Source of the DNA: Candidatus Gastranaerophilales bacterium
Lineage (GTDB): Bacteria > Cyanobacteriota > Vampirovibrionia > Gastranaerophilales > Gastranaerophilaceae
Direction of reading: 5' to 3'
NCBI GenBank assembly: GCA_944324425.1
Contig: CALUWE010000007.1
Location: forward strand, 1-64,000
DNA: 64,000 nt
In this document: positions 37,012 through 45,848 of the stretch, piece after piece
Position numbering within the stretch: position 1 is the first letter of the stretch
Layout of the letters: each line of letters starts with the position of its first letter
Notes under the pieces: model-generated
What the model was told of the DNA's origin: nothing
Databases searched by the model: none
What the model saw: the letters and a program-made list of their open reading frames with translations, nothing else
Translations under genes and position numbers: made by a program

Positions 37012-38107
37012 TTTTTTTGAAAAATATGCATCCGTTCTTGTTAACTATTCGACAAAAGTTAAAGAGAATGATTTGGTTTTAATAAAGGCAGAAAGCCATT
37101 TGGCAGAACCCTTGATCAAAGAAATTTACAGGGCTGTTATTAAAAACGGTGCTCATCCTATCGTAAGGTGCGCAATAGACGGCTTAAATGAAATTTTTCT
37201 AAAAAATGCAAGCGATAACCAATTAAACTACATTGATCCGATTTCAAAGTTGGAATTTGATACTGTTGATGCAATTATTTCAATCGGGGCGCCATTGAAT
37301 GTAAAATCTTTGTCAAATGTTGATTCATCAAAAATGGCAAAAAGGTCTAGTGCTACAAGAGAACTTTCCCAAACAATGCTAAAAAGAGCGGAGAAAGGTG
37401 AATTAAACTGGGTTATAGCAGATTTCCCAACCCAAGCTTTAGCACAAGAAGCAAAAATGAGTTTGGATGAATATTTCGAATTTGTTGAAAAAGCTTGCTA
37501 CCTTGATTTAGATGATCCTGTTTCAAAGTGGCTTGAGATTGGCAAGGAACAAAAAAGAATTGCAGAAATTTTATGCCATACCAAAAAATTGCATATAGTT
37601 GGCGATAGAACAGATATTACTTTTAATGTTGAAAACAGAAAATGGATATCATGTGATGGGTTAAATAATTTCCCTGACGGCGAAATTTTCACATCTCCCG
37701 TTGAAGATGATATAAACGGAACCATTTATTTTGACTTTCCTGCAATTTATAGGGGAAATTCCGCAAATAAAATTCAATTAAAAATTGAAAAAGGAAAAGT
37801 AATTGAAGCAGACGCCGAAATTGGCAAAGATTTCTTAATTTCAATGCTTGATATGGACGAAGGTTCAAGGTATATAGGCGAAATTGCAATCGGCACAAAT
37901 GAAAGAGTTCAAAATGTTACGGGGAACATTTTATTTGATGAAAAAATCGGCGGGTCGATTCATATGGCACTAGGTGCATCATATCCTGAAACGGGCGGCA
38001 AAAATGTTTCCGGGCTTCATTGGGATATAATTAAAAATATGAAAGAAAATTCTTTCATCTATGCTGATGAAAAATTAATTTATAAAGACGGCAAATTTGT
38101 AATTTAA
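37001..38107 (+). CDS. M29-family aminopeptidase (AmpS/PepS type)
   Basis: 368 residues from a TTG at 37001 with AGAGG about 8 bases upstream. An in-frame ATG at 36953 would add 16 residues inside lpxA that lack family resemblance. The start NNFFEKYASVLVNYSTKVKENDLVLI is typical. C-terminal metal and catalytic motifs are visible: IGEIAIGTNERV, GNILFDEKIGGSIHMALG and SGLHWDII. It removes N-terminal residues from peptides using two metals. It rides in the lipid A operon, a link that is probably only transcriptional. Confidence 0.9.
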   Translation: MKNNFFEKYASVLVNYSTKVKENDLVLIKAESHLAEPLIKEIYRAVIKNGAHPIVRCAIDGLNEIFLKNASDNQLNYIDPISKLEFDTVDAIISIGAPLNVKSLSNVDSSKMAKRSSATRELSQTMLKRAEKGELNWVIADFPTQALAQEAKMSLDEYFEFVEKACYLDLDDPVSKWLEIGKEQKRIAEILCHTKKLHIVGDRTDITFNVENRKWISCDGLNNFPDGEIFTSPVEDDINGTIYFDFPAIYRGNSANKIQLKIEKGKVIEADAEIGKDFLISMLDMDEGSRYIGEIAIGTNERVQNVTGNILFDEKIGGSIHMALGASYPETGGKNVSGLHWDIIKNMKENSFIYADEKLIYKDGKFVI

Positions 38108-38108
38108 A

Positions 38109-38969
38109 ATGAATGAAATTTTTAATACCCTTAAAAATGCCCAATATCAACACATTAAAACCGTTGAAGAAAAAATTCGAAATGCCATAAAAATAAAGAA
38201 ATCTCTTTTTTATGATTATTTTGAAACTTTTCTTTTTGATGGTGCAAAAAGGCTAAGGCCTTTATTCATTTTTCTTATATCAAACTTAGAAGAATTTGAA
38301 ATTGATGAAGATGTTTATAATTTGGCTGCAAGCGTTGAACTTTTGCATTCTGCAAGCTTAATCCATGATGATATTTTAGATGATGCCGAAATTAGAAGAA
38401 ACCACCCTGTTATTCATATTGAAAAATCAACAAAAGAAGCGGTTCTTGCGGGCGATTACCTTTTAAGTTTGTCTATGGATTTTATTTCCAAAATAAAAAA
38501 CAATAATGTTTTTTCAATTTTGGCAAATGCAAGTTATAAAATGGTTGAATCTGAAATATATTCATTATCTAAAAGGTTTCAAAAAATAAATGAAGAAGAA
38601 TATTTTAAAATTTTGGAAAATAAAACATCATCCCTTTTTTTAGCTTCAATAGAAGCTTTATATGAAATAAAAAATAAACAAATAAACCCTGATATTTTAA
38701 ATTTTACAAAAGAATTTTCAATTATTTTTCAATTAAAAGATGATATTAATAACTTTTTAAATTGCGACGAAAAAAAATCATCAAATGATTTCACTTCGGG
38801 AATTGCCACTCTTCCTTCCATATTGGGGGCAAAAAATAACAAAGATTATGCTATAATAAGCGAAGTTGAAAACTTTTTAAATAAAAAAATTGAAATTACG
38901 GAAAACATTTTAAAGAATTATAAAAATAATGAAAATTTAATTCTTTTGTTGAATTTATTCAGAGGATAA
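38109..38969 (+). CDS. polyprenyl diphosphate synthase with altered second Asp motif
   Basis: 286 residues, trans-isoprenyl synthase fold. The first Asp-rich motif HDDILDDAEIRR (about 85-96) is intact. The second, normally DDxxD, reads KDDINNFL near 210, with Asn at the last position. The sequence before it (FTKEFSIIFQL) and the later GIATLPSI keep family spacing. It would make a long-chain prenyl diphosphate for quinones or cell-wall carrier. Shorter than the usual ~320. It starts 1 base after the aminopeptidase stop. Confidence 0.87.
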   Translation: MNEIFNTLKNAQYQHIKTVEEKIRNAIKIKKSLFYDYFETFLFDGAKRLRPLFIFLISNLEEFEIDEDVYNLAASVELLHSASLIHDDILDDAEIRRNHPVIHIEKSTKEAVLAGDYLLSLSMDFISKIKNNNVFSILANASYKMVESEIYSLSKRFQKINEEEYFKILENKTSSLFLASIEALYEIKNKQINPDILNFTKEFSIIFQLKDDINNFLNCDEKKSSNDFTSGIATLPSILGAKNNKDYAIISEVENFLNKKIEITENILKNYKNNENLILLLNLFRG

Positions 38970-38970
38970 A

Positions 38971-39615
38971 ATGTCAAACGAACAAAAAAATAAAGATGAA
39001 ATTATTGAAAAATCAACAAAATCTGCCTTAAGGGAAATCTTTGAAACGGTTGTCTTTGTTCTTGTCGCAGTTATTTTAATTCGCTTTTTTATAGGCGAAT
39101 TAAGGTGGATTCCGTCATCTTCTATGTATCCAACCTTAATTGAAGGCGACAGAATTTTTGTTGAAAAGGTAACAAAACCTTTTAGGGCACCCAAAAGGGG
39201 CGATGTCGTTGTTTTTTATCCGCCTGATGAAACCTTGAAAACAGATTTTTTATCAGTTACGGCAAGGCTCACGGGCATTTTTTGCAAAGATATAGCCTAT
39301 ATTAAAAGAATTATAGGTCTTCCGAACGATAAACTTGAAATTAAAAAAGAAAACGACAATTTCTATGTTTATATAAACGGCACAAAAGAAAATGAACCCT
39401 ACATTTTAAGCGAAACCGACTGGATAGATTGCAGAGATGATATGTATTGCGGCCCTTTTCAAATTCCTGATGGGCAATATTTCATGATGGGAGACAACAG
39501 AGGAAACAGCCAAGACAGCCGTTTTTGGGGCTTTTTGCCTGAAAAAAATATAATTGGCCGTGCCGTTTTTAAATTTTGGCCAATTCCAAGAATGGGATTA
39601 ATTAAATACAAATAA
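38971..39615 (+). CDS. lepB: signal peptidase I
   Basis: 214 residues. One membrane helix (VVFVLVAVILIRFFIG) is followed by the catalytic Ser in IPSSSMYPTL and the general-base Lys in YIKRIIGLPNDKL; GDNRGNSQDSR is box E. It cleaves signal peptides of exported proteins, such as the ankyrin and transglycosylase proteins in this window. It ends the lpx operon, 1 base after the prenyl synthase. Confidence 0.96.
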   Translation: MSNEQKNKDEIIEKSTKSALREIFETVVFVLVAVILIRFFIGELRWIPSSSMYPTLIEGDRIFVEKVTKPFRAPKRGDVVVFYPPDETLKTDFLSVTARLTGIFCKDIAYIKRIIGLPNDKLEIKKENDNFYVYINGTKENEPYILSETDWIDCRDDMYCGPFQIPDGQYFMMGDNRGNSQDSRFWGFLPEKNIIGRAVFKFWPIPRMGLIKYK

Positions 39616-39623
39616 AAACCGAT

Positions 39624-39653
39624 TTGCAACCAAACCTTTTTTTGTACTACAAT
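39624..39653 (+). promoter_or_regulatory. pheT promoter
   Basis: TTGCAA (39624-39629), 18 bases, TACAAT (39648-39653). The leader is about 30 bases, with GAGG before the ATG. Confidence 0.6.
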
Positions 39654-39688
39654 AAACTGGTAAATGTAGAATAAAAAAGAGGAATAAA

Positions 39689-42145
39689 ATGCAGGTTTCA
39701 TACGAGTGGTTAAATGAATATGTTGATTTATCTGGGATTACCCCTGAAGAAATTTCTCACGCCCTTACTATGAGCGGTTTAGAGGTTGAAGAAATTGAAG
39801 ATGTTAAGCCGAAATTTACTAATATAATAACGGCAAAAATAGAAAAAATAGATAACCACCCAAATGCCGATAAATTGCATTTAGTAACCGTAAATATAGG
39901 TTCAACTACAAAAACCGTTGTTTGCGGTGCACAAAATATTGAAGTCGGACAAGTTATTCCTTATGCTTCGGTTGGAAGCAAAGTTTTAGACAGAAAAACA
40001 GGCGAACAATTTGAGCTAACCCCTGCTGTTATAAGGGGTGTTGAATCTCAAGGGATGCTCTGCAGCCAAGATGAATTAGGGCTGGATGGTTTGCAGGAAG
40101 AAGACGGCATTTTAATTTTGAACCGCATTTTAAAAGATATAAAACTAGGTGAACCCTTAGAAAAAGTTTTAAATATTAATGATGAAATCATTTTCCACAC
40201 GGCACCCACAGCAAACAGAGGCGATCAAATGTCTGTTATAGGCATTGCAAGGGAAATTTCAGCACTCTTTAACAGAAAAATGAAACTTTCTTTAATGACA
40301 CCTCAAGAAGAAAAGAAAGCTGATTTTAAAGTTGAAATCAAAGATGATGAAATCTGCAAATATTATTCAATTGCAGTTTTAAAAGATATTACAATTAAAC
40401 CGGCACCCGAATTTATTCAAAGAAGAGTTATAGCAGGCGGCATGCGCCCTATTAATAACGTTGTCGATATTACAAACTACGTTATGCTTGAATACGGCAC
40501 ACCTTTGCATGCTTTTGACTTTGATAAATTAAACAAATATTTATGTGTCAGATATGCTAAAAATGGCGAAAAATTAACCACATTGGATGAAGTTGAAAGA
40601 ACAATGACAGATAAAACCGTTGTAATTTCAAAAGAAAATGAAGCGGTTTGTTTGGCGGGTGTTTTTGGCGGAAATAATTCTGAAATTGATGATAATTCAA
40701 AGAATTTAGCCTTAGAAGCCGCATATTTTACGCCTCACACAAACAGAAAATCAGCCCGTTCTGTCGGTTACAGATCGGAAGCTTCAGCAAGGTTTGAAAG
40801 AGGCGTTGACATTGGCCTTGTAAAACAAGGTTTGTATCAGGCAGTAAACCTTTTAATTAAATACGCAGATGCAAAATTCGAAGGCTTATCCGAAGCCGGC
40901 AAAGACCAATTGGAACCCGTTGAAATTACATTAAGAGATTCTGAAATAAGAAGAATTTTGGGCGTTTCAATTGAGCAGGATAAATGTATTGAAATTTTGG
41001 AAAATTTGGGCTTTGAACTTTTGGGCAAAAATCAAATGGCGGCAAAATTTAAGGTTCCAAGCTACAGACAAAATGATGTTTATCGTGAAATAGATTTAAT
41101 TGAAGAAGTTTCAAGAATTGCAGGATATGAAAATATCCCCCCAACCCTTCCAAACATTAACGAAGGCGCCACAATTTCAGATGAAACAAGAACAATTAAA
41201 TTAATAAACGAACTTTTCTTAGGGCAGGGATACTCAGAAATAATTTCAACATCTCTAACTGGGGATACATTTTTGAAAAACTATATGACATCATTGGATG
41301 ATAAAACAAGAGTAGATGTTATAAACCCCCAAAGCGAAGATGCAACATCTTTAAGACAAGAATTAATGCCGAATTTATTGAACATTGTTAAAACTAATTT
41401 CGATAACGGCAATAAAAATTTGAAACTCTATGAAATCGGAAAAACTTTTAAGGCTAAAGATGAACCAAATGAAGATTTTTCAGGCGTTTTAGAAGAAAGA
41501 AAAATTTCAGGCTGTATTTTTGGGCATACCAATAATGAATATTGGAATAAAAAAGAAAATGCCGATTTTTATACAATAAAAGGAATTTTAGAAAACTTAT
41601 TCGAAATTTTAGGTTTAACCAAAAGAATTGTTTTCTCGCCATTAAAAGAAGACAAAAAATTTATGCACCCGTATCAAACGGCAACAATTGAACTTTTGGG
41701 TAAAAATCCTATTAATATCGGTTATGTTGGTAAAATTCACCCTGTTTTATCTGATAAATTGAAATTTAACCAAGATTTATTTGTTTTTGAAATAAATTTG
41801 GAAATTTTGCTTAAAAATATTAACTTCAATAACGTTGTTAAATATAAAAAACTTCCAATCTCAACCCCTGTTTTAAGGGATATTGCCTTTGTTGTTGAAA
41901 ATAAAACAACCGATATGGACATTATGAAAACAATTAAAAAAATAAGCGATAAAAATATATTCAAAGGCGCTAAACTTTTTGACATATATAGAGGCGAAAA
42001 TATCGGAGCTGATAAAAAATCTATGGCATATAGAATTATTCTGCAAGATGATAAGAAAACCCTTACAGACAGCGAAATTGAAGCCGAAGTAAATAAAATA
42101 AAAGACGGCCTTGTAAAAAATATTCAAGGGCTAATGTTAAGATAA
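39689..42145 (+). CDS. pheT: phenylalanyl-tRNA synthetase beta subunit
   Basis: 818 residues. Domains in order: tRNA-binding OB fold (about 40-150, KIDNHPNADKLHLVTVN), B3/4 editing (about 205-390), B5 (about 400-470), the synthetase-like core, and the anticodon-binding FDX-ACB domain at the end (STPVLRDIAFVVENK). It charges tRNA-Phe together with PheS. pheS is not in the window, although pheST usually forms one operon, and pheT has its own promoter here. Confidence 0.97.
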   Translation: MQVSYEWLNEYVDLSGITPEEISHALTMSGLEVEEIEDVKPKFTNIITAKIEKIDNHPNADKLHLVTVNIGSTTKTVVCGAQNIEVGQVIPYASVGSKVLDRKTGEQFELTPAVIRGVESQGMLCSQDELGLDGLQEEDGILILNRILKDIKLGEPLEKVLNINDEIIFHTAPTANRGDQMSVIGIAREISALFNRKMKLSLMTPQEEKKADFKVEIKDDEICKYYSIAVLKDITIKPAPEFIQRRVIAGGMRPINNVVDITNYVMLEYGTPLHAFDFDKLNKYLCVRYAKNGEKLTTLDEVERTMTDKTVVISKENEAVCLAGVFGGNNSEIDDNSKNLALEAAYFTPHTNRKSARSVGYRSEASARFERGVDIGLVKQGLYQAVNLLIKYADAKFEGLSEAGKDQLEPVEITLRDSEIRRILGVSIEQDKCIEILENLGFELLGKNQMAAKFKVPSYRQNDVYREIDLIEEVSRIAGYENIPPTLPNINEGATISDETRTIKLINELFLGQGYSEIISTSLTGDTFLKNYMTSLDDKTRVDVINPQSEDATSLRQELMPNLLNIVKTNFDNGNKNLKLYEIGKTFKAKDEPNEDFSGVLEERKISGCIFGHTNNEYWNKKENADFYTIKGILENLFEILGLTKRIVFSPLKEDKKFMHPYQTATIELLGKNPINIGYVGKIHPVLSDKLKFNQDLFVFEINLEILLKNINFNNVVKYKKLPISTPVLRDIAFVVENKTTDMDIMKTIKKISDKNIFKGAKLFDIYRGENIGADKKSMAYRIILQDDKKTLTDSEIEAEVNKIKDGLVKNIQGLMLR

Positions 42146-42198
42146 AAACCATTTTTACTATAAATGTAACATGCCCTTAAAAACCTTGATACAACTTG

Positions 42199-42236
42199 TT
42201 TGCAACCCTTTTTTAACTATGTTAAAGGGTTGCAAA
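42199..42236 (+). terminator. pheT terminator
   Basis: TTTGCAACCCTTT (42199-42211) pairs perfectly with AAAGGGTTGCAAA (42224-42236), then ATTTATTTTTT. Its right arm contains the TTGCAA used as -35 by the next promoter. Confidence 0.85.
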
Positions 42237-42257
42237 ATTTATTTTTTGTAGTATATT
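42230..42257 (+). promoter_or_regulatory. promoter of the lytic transglycosylase
   Basis: TTGCAA (42230-42235), 16 bases, TATATT (42252-42257). The -35 lies inside the pheT terminator stem. Confidence 0.55.
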
Positions 42258-42263
42258 TGTATT

Positions 42264-42362
42264 GGAACTGAGGTTTGTCCGATGCATAACAATTAAGTGT
42301 AGGATAGTAAATGCATTTGGGTTTTTACCCCGTTTCAAAAAAAGTTAATATGAGGATTTTTT
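42264..42362 (+). ncRNA. structured 5' leader of the transglycosylase gene
   Basis: The predicted leader is about 100 bases. ATGCAT (42282-42287) can pair with ATGCAT (42311-42316) around a loop holding GGATAGTA (42302-42309). A GGGT-TTTT-ACCC hairpin follows (42319-42330), then TGAGGA as ribosome site. A related element lies at 55315-55365. It may be a riboswitch or mRNA-stability structure; I do not recognise the class. Confidence 0.4.
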
Positions 42363-42905
42363 ATGACTAGAAAGCTAACCCTAACTTTATTAGCCTGTTT
42401 GACAATTCTATTTTCAGGGCTAACAAGCGAAGCTAAAGCTGCAACATCACATGAAATCAAGGATATTATCGTTAAAACTGCCGTATCTATGGGCGTTGAT
42501 CCTTGCGTAGCATTAAGCATTGCAAAACAGGAATCTAATTTCCAGAATCACAGGCAAAACCCGTCGGGCGCAGTCGGCGTTTTCCAATTAATGCCTTCAA
42601 CTGCAAGAAGAATGGGCATTAACCCTTACAATTTGAATGACAACATTAAGGGCGGAATTATGTACTATCAAATGATGTACAAAAAATTCGGCTCAATGGA
42701 TTTAGCATTAGCTGCCTATAATGCAGGCCCGGGTAATGTTGCAAAATATAAAGGAGTACCTCCTTTTAGAGAAACACAAAGGTTCGTAAACACAATCAAA
42801 ACAAATGCTAAAGCCTATGAAAATGACCCGTTGGTTATAAAACATACTAAAAATAAATTCAGCGATGATGATAACGCAATAGTGGTACCGGATGGTACGT
42901 TATAA
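42363..42905 (+). CDS. secreted lytic transglycosylase (SLT domain)
   Basis: 180 residues. Signal peptide (LTLTLLACLTILFSGLTSEAKA). The goose-type lysozyme-like SLT core is complete: catalytic Glu in AIAKQESNF, then NPSGAVGVFQLMPSTARRMG, and LALAAYNAGPGNVAKY. It cleaves peptidoglycan between MurNAc and GlcNAc. It is transcribed toward the phage-like operon and meets it at a shared terminator, so it is probably a host gene but could have a lysis role. Confidence 0.92.
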   Translation: MTRKLTLTLLACLTILFSGLTSEAKAATSHEIKDIIVKTAVSMGVDPCVALSIAKQESNFQNHRQNPSGAVGVFQLMPSTARRMGINPYNLNDNIKGGIMYYQMMYKKFGSMDLALAAYNAGPGNVAKYKGVPPFRETQRFVNTIKTNAKAYENDPLVIKHTKNKFSDDDNAIVVPDGTL

Positions 42906-42912
42906 AAAATTA

Positions 42913-42940
42913 AAAGCCGAAGGAAAAGACCTTCGGCTTT
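42913..42940. terminator. bidirectional terminator between the transglycosylase and the phage-like operon
   Basis: AAAGCCGAAGG (42913-42923) pairs perfectly with CCTTCGGCTTT (42930-42940), loop AAAAGA. The minus-strand side has the better T run. The stem overlaps the stop codon of the peptidase at 42939. Confidence 0.88.
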
Positions 42941-43331
42941 AATATTTTAATACCCGTTTTCTGTTCTTGCCTTTATTATAGCTTATGTGAACCCATTTGT
43001 CATATTCATTTATTAATTGGTCAAATTCAATTTTGGATGTTTTTATAATTGATATTATTTGGTTTGGCGTTATTCCTAAAACCGTAAAATCAACTGCTTG
43101 ACCTTTTGTATGCTGGCTTGAATTAACACCGCCAACTAAACGGTTTACAAGAGGGTTTCTATATCCTGAAGTTATAATCATAGGCGCACCTAAAAGTTCT
43201 CTTACAGGCTGCAGGCAATAATAAATCAAATTCAGCATATTATCCATTGAATTTATATCAGGCATATTGTTTATGTTGTTTTTAATTGCGGTTTCAGAAT
43301 AAATTAATTCTGACATTTTGAAATTTAACAT
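42939..43331 (-). CDS. endolysin, peptidase M15-type
   Basis: 130 residues. The zinc peptidase motifs of the D-Ala-D-Ala carboxypeptidase/endolysin family are present: ITSGYRNPLVNRLVGG, then SSQHTKGQAVDF (H-x6-D) and WVHISY (second His). It would cut peptide cross-links of peptidoglycan, either to release particles or to aid injection. No signal peptide, so release needs a holin. It overlaps the upstream gene by 7 bases and is the last gene of the operon. Confidence 0.88.
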   Translation of the reverse strand: MLNFKMSELIYSETAIKNNINNMPDINSMDNMLNLIYYCLQPVRELLGAPMIITSGYRNPLVNRLVGGVNSSQHTKGQAVDFTVLGITPNQIISIIKTSKIEFDQLINEYDKWVHISYNKGKNRKRVLKY

Positions 43332-43594
43332 TTATTTTTAATCTCCGTAACTGCTGTAATTAAAAGGCTTTTTACATCCGAAATATCATGCTGTAATTGA
43401 AGCATTTGTTCTTGAAGGGCTTTGTGGTTATCTGCGTATGTATCTTTTGAAAGATAATTTTTGGCTAAAGTCTCCATAATTTTTGCCTCCAGCGATTTAA
43501 TCTCGCTGTTTCTTGCAAAAATGTTAAGCCCCATTATTATGTGCAAAACAGCAAGTGCTGTTGTTCCGTATAAAATAATATGGTTTATATCCAT
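43325..43594 (-). CDS. holin-like single-span membrane protein
   Basis: 89 residues. One N-terminal membrane helix (IILYGTTALAVLHIIMGLNIF) is followed by a coiled-coil of about 60 residues ending in Cys. Position just before the endolysin suits a holin or spanin-like partner. The topology with a single helix is also seen in tail-anchor proteins, so the role is inferred from place. GAGG ribosome site upstream. Confidence 0.6.
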   Translation of the reverse strand: MDINHIILYGTTALAVLHIIMGLNIFARNSEIKSLEAKIMETLAKNYLSKDTYADNHKALQEQMLQLQHDISDVKSLLITAVTEIKNKC

Positions 43595-44023
43595 TTATAT
43601 CCAACCTCTTATAAACTTTTGCCAAATTTCTACGCCCAAATACATAATTTGAGCTTTTATTGAACTTGCCCCTTCTTGTAATAGGGCTTGTTTAAAAATT
43701 CTGCTTGATAAAATTCTGCAATTTCTTACAATAGCTTTATTTGTAAGAATGTAATCATGGATTATTGAGGCAGGCAAATATTCACCCTTATGACTGCACC
43801 CTAAAAACCATCTGAAGGCTCTTGGTATTGTGCAGCCGTCCGATTTAAAGCCCCTTTTAATCACAAAATGGCGGTTAAATCTTTTTGAAATTATATTTAC
43901 ATAAATATTTTGAATGATGTAAAAAGGCTTGTCTGATTTGTGATTGTAGCCAATACTTTCACTAAAATCAGAATAAGTTAATTTGATTTCAGTTATATTT
44001 TCTAAATTTTTTGATAAGTCCAT
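43595..44023 (-). CDS. DUF1353 phage protein
   Basis: 142 residues. The diagnostic stretch is FVIKRGFKSDGCTIPRAFRWFLG followed by PASIIHDYIL, as in the DUF1353 family found near phage lysis genes, whose function is unknown. The stop abuts the holin-like gene and its start lies inside the preceding small gene (35-base overlap). Confidence 0.8.
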   Translation of the reverse strand: MDLSKNLENITEIKLTYSDFSESIGYNHKSDKPFYIIQNIYVNIISKRFNRHFVIKRGFKSDGCTIPRAFRWFLGCSHKGEYLPASIIHDYILTNKAIVRNCRILSSRIFKQALLQEGASSIKAQIMYLGVEIWQKFIRGWI

Positions 44024-44228
44024 TTATTTTTTCTATATCATCTTCCGTTAGTAAGGGTAAGTATTTGTAAATAATTTCAATAATTTCTTCTGATATATCA
44101 ACCGCTTTTTGCAAGTTTTTTCTGTCTTTTAATATTGCGGTTTCAGATTGTTTCTTTTTAAAAGTGGTGAAGCTATCGAAAACGCTTTTAACAGCGTTTC
44201 CGACTGCTTCGATTGCACTTGTTAGCAT
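43989..44228 (-). CDS. small phage-region protein
   Basis: 79 residues, helical: an amphipathic start (LTSAIEAVGNAVKSVFDSFTTF), then a helix pair with EEIIEIIYKYLPLLTEDDIEKI. No family recognised. It overlaps neighbours on both sides, which suggests translational coupling. Confidence 0.6.
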   Translation of the reverse strand: MLTSAIEAVGNAVKSVFDSFTTFKKKQSETAILKDRKNLQKAVDISEEIIEIIYKYLPLLTEDDIEKINGLIKKFRKYN

Positions 44229-44461
44229 TAATTAACACCTTCTATATTGCCTTCAATCCCGTCGATTTTATCAATAATTTCATAAAGTTTAGGCAATAAG
44301 GTTACTTGAACAAATTCATATGCCGCATCATCTATTGTGTTTTTTGTATCTTCAACAACAGCTTCAATAAGTTTAATTGCAGTATCTACACCCAATTTTG
44401 TTGCTTTTTCACCGCCTGTTAAGGCAATTTGTTTTAAGTTTGTTTTTAGTTCTTCATTCAT
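44228..44461 (-). CDS. small phage-region protein
   Basis: 77 residues, helical and acidic (KLGVDTAIKLIEAVVEDTKNT, then LLPKLYEIIDKIDG). Not recognised; it resembles the small helical proteins between fibre and lysis genes of many phages. GGAGTT ribosome site. Its stop overlaps the next start by one base. Confidence 0.6.
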   Translation of the reverse strand: MNEELKTNLKQIALTGGEKATKLGVDTAIKLIEAVVEDTKNTIDDAAYEFVQVTLLPKLYEIIDKIDGIEGNIEGVN

Positions 44462-44473
44462 AATCTAAACTCC

Positions 44474-45163
44474 TTATTCACTTAATAATTTTGTGTAATC
44501 ATTTGTTTCAAAAAAATCATCAAGCTGTTTGCTTGAAAAGCCCAAAAGTGTGCCAACTTGGTTGATATAAGGGTTTCCACGATAAAAATTGTTTGCTTTT
44601 AATTCAATTTTTAAGGCTTTTATATCAATTAAAGGCTCGCCCGTTTCTGTTAACGGTTGTGCTTGAATTAGCGTTATAACATCGTCAAAATCAAGCCCTT
44701 TGGCTTTATATATTGCTCTTTCAACATCGGCAGCGGTTAAATTGAGCATTGCAATTCTTTCTGCTTCTTCTTGCGCTTTTTCTTCTTTAATTTCGGTTTC
44801 TGTTTTTTGAACAATTTCATTGTTTTGAATTTTAAAATTATTAGGGTTTTCTTTAATTAATTCTGCCATTTCGGTTGTTATAAGATAATTTTCTTCAATT
44901 TCGCCAATTTCTGTTATATCTTTAATATTAAAATTTTCATCACAAATTTTATGGCTTACCCTAAAATCTTTTTTTATTTCCCAAGACTCACCGTTAAAAA
45001 TTGCAACTTCACCTTCACCTGTTTTTGGCGGTTCTACAAGTGTTGCATAAGCCGGAACCAAAGGAATAAATTCACCTTTTATTTTAGTTTCCATAGGGTC
45101 TGCACTTGCTATTGTTGTCATTAAATATTCTTTTGTATTTGGGTCAAAATTATACAAGTTCAT
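44474..45163 (-). CDS. tail-fibre assembly-like protein
   Basis: 229 residues. The N-terminus (FDPNTKEYLMTTIAS, then PLVPAYATLVEPP and EVAIFNGESWEIKKDFR) matches the tail-fibre-assembly/adaptor repeat that ends with GxxWxxxxDxR. The middle is Glu/Lys coiled-coil (about 120-150). The C-terminus is helical and unfamiliar. It lies directly after the fibre gene, as chaperones for fibres do. Confidence 0.7.
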   Translation of the reverse strand: MNLYNFDPNTKEYLMTTIASADPMETKIKGEFIPLVPAYATLVEPPKTGEGEVAIFNGESWEIKKDFRVSHKICDENFNIKDITEIGEIEENYLITTEMAELIKENPNNFKIQNNEIVQKTETEIKEEKAQEEAERIAMLNLTAADVERAIYKAKGLDFDDVITLIQAQPLTETGEPLIDIKALKIELKANNFYRGNPYINQVGTLLGFSSKQLDDFFETNDYTKLLSE

Positions 45164-45182
45164 TTTCTATTTTCCTTTCTTT

Positions 45183-45836
45183 TTAAGCAAATCTGGTTTT
45201 AACTCTCACTTTAACTGATGGCGGCTGAACGGTCGTTGAGTTGCCGTAAATTGAATTTGAATAAGAAGCATTAAAGCTCAGGGTATCATATCCGCTTCCG
45301 CTGCCGTTTGCTATGCCGCTTTTGCTAAGGGAATTTGCTATTCTTAAAGCACCGTCCATGGCGCTATTTCCGTGGAATACAGCTGAAATGCCGCCATAGA
45401 TATTTGGCAAACCCGCTTCAACATAGCCAAAAGTATTGTCATTGCTGCCCCAAATGGCTCTGTTTCTAAAATCTGGCAAGTTAAACGTGGTTTCTCCATC
45501 GCCTTCACCGTATGTTGTACCGTAAATTTCAAATAATTGAGCGTACGTTTCTCTTGAAACTTCAGCACCTTCAAGCCAAATTTCATTTTCACCCAATGTA
45601 TTTGACAATGTAGGAATGGGATTGCCGATACCTTCCAATAAGGCAATTCTCGTTTCGTGATCTTCAATTCCGTTTTCGATATTGTTAAGATTTTGTGCAT
45701 TAACAGGTGTTCCAAAGGTTAAAATATTGTCCGGAATATCTTGAATTGTTGTTGTGCCGTCTGAATTATTAATTAATTCATAGGTTCTTTCTTTTTCAAC
45801 CTCTTGATCAACCCAAACTGTTTTATTGTAGGTCAT
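45183..45836 (-). CDS. tail fibre with phage collar domain
   Basis: 217 residues. The N-terminal part (KTVWVDQEVEKERTYELIN through TPVNAQNLNNIENGI) is a trimerising attachment domain. The tail collar domain follows: EIWLEGAEVSRETYAQLFEIYG and TTFNLPDFRNRAIWGS. The Gly/Ser-rich tip ends VKVRVKTRFA. It is short for a fibre, so the particle has short receptor-binding tips. It sets host specificity. Confidence 0.85.
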   Translation of the reverse strand: MTYNKTVWVDQEVEKERTYELINNSDGTTTIQDIPDNILTFGTPVNAQNLNNIENGIEDHETRIALLEGIGNPIPTLSNTLGENEIWLEGAEVSRETYAQLFEIYGTTYGEGDGETTFNLPDFRNRAIWGSNDNTFGYVEAGLPNIYGGISAVFHGNSAMDGALRIANSLSKSGIANGSGSGYDTLSFNASYSNSIYGNSTTVQPPSVKVRVKTRFA

Positions 45837-45848
45837 TTTATTCTCCTT

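Noticed and set aside
42199-42236. 13-base inverted repeat as a possible attachment site of the phage-like region
   Set aside because: It is followed by T residues and directly follows pheT, so a terminator explains it; no second copy was seen near 55100-55400.
45344-45715. 123-codon ORF inside the tail fibre gene
   Set aside because: Lies in another frame of the collar-domain gene, and its translation resembles a shadow of that gene.
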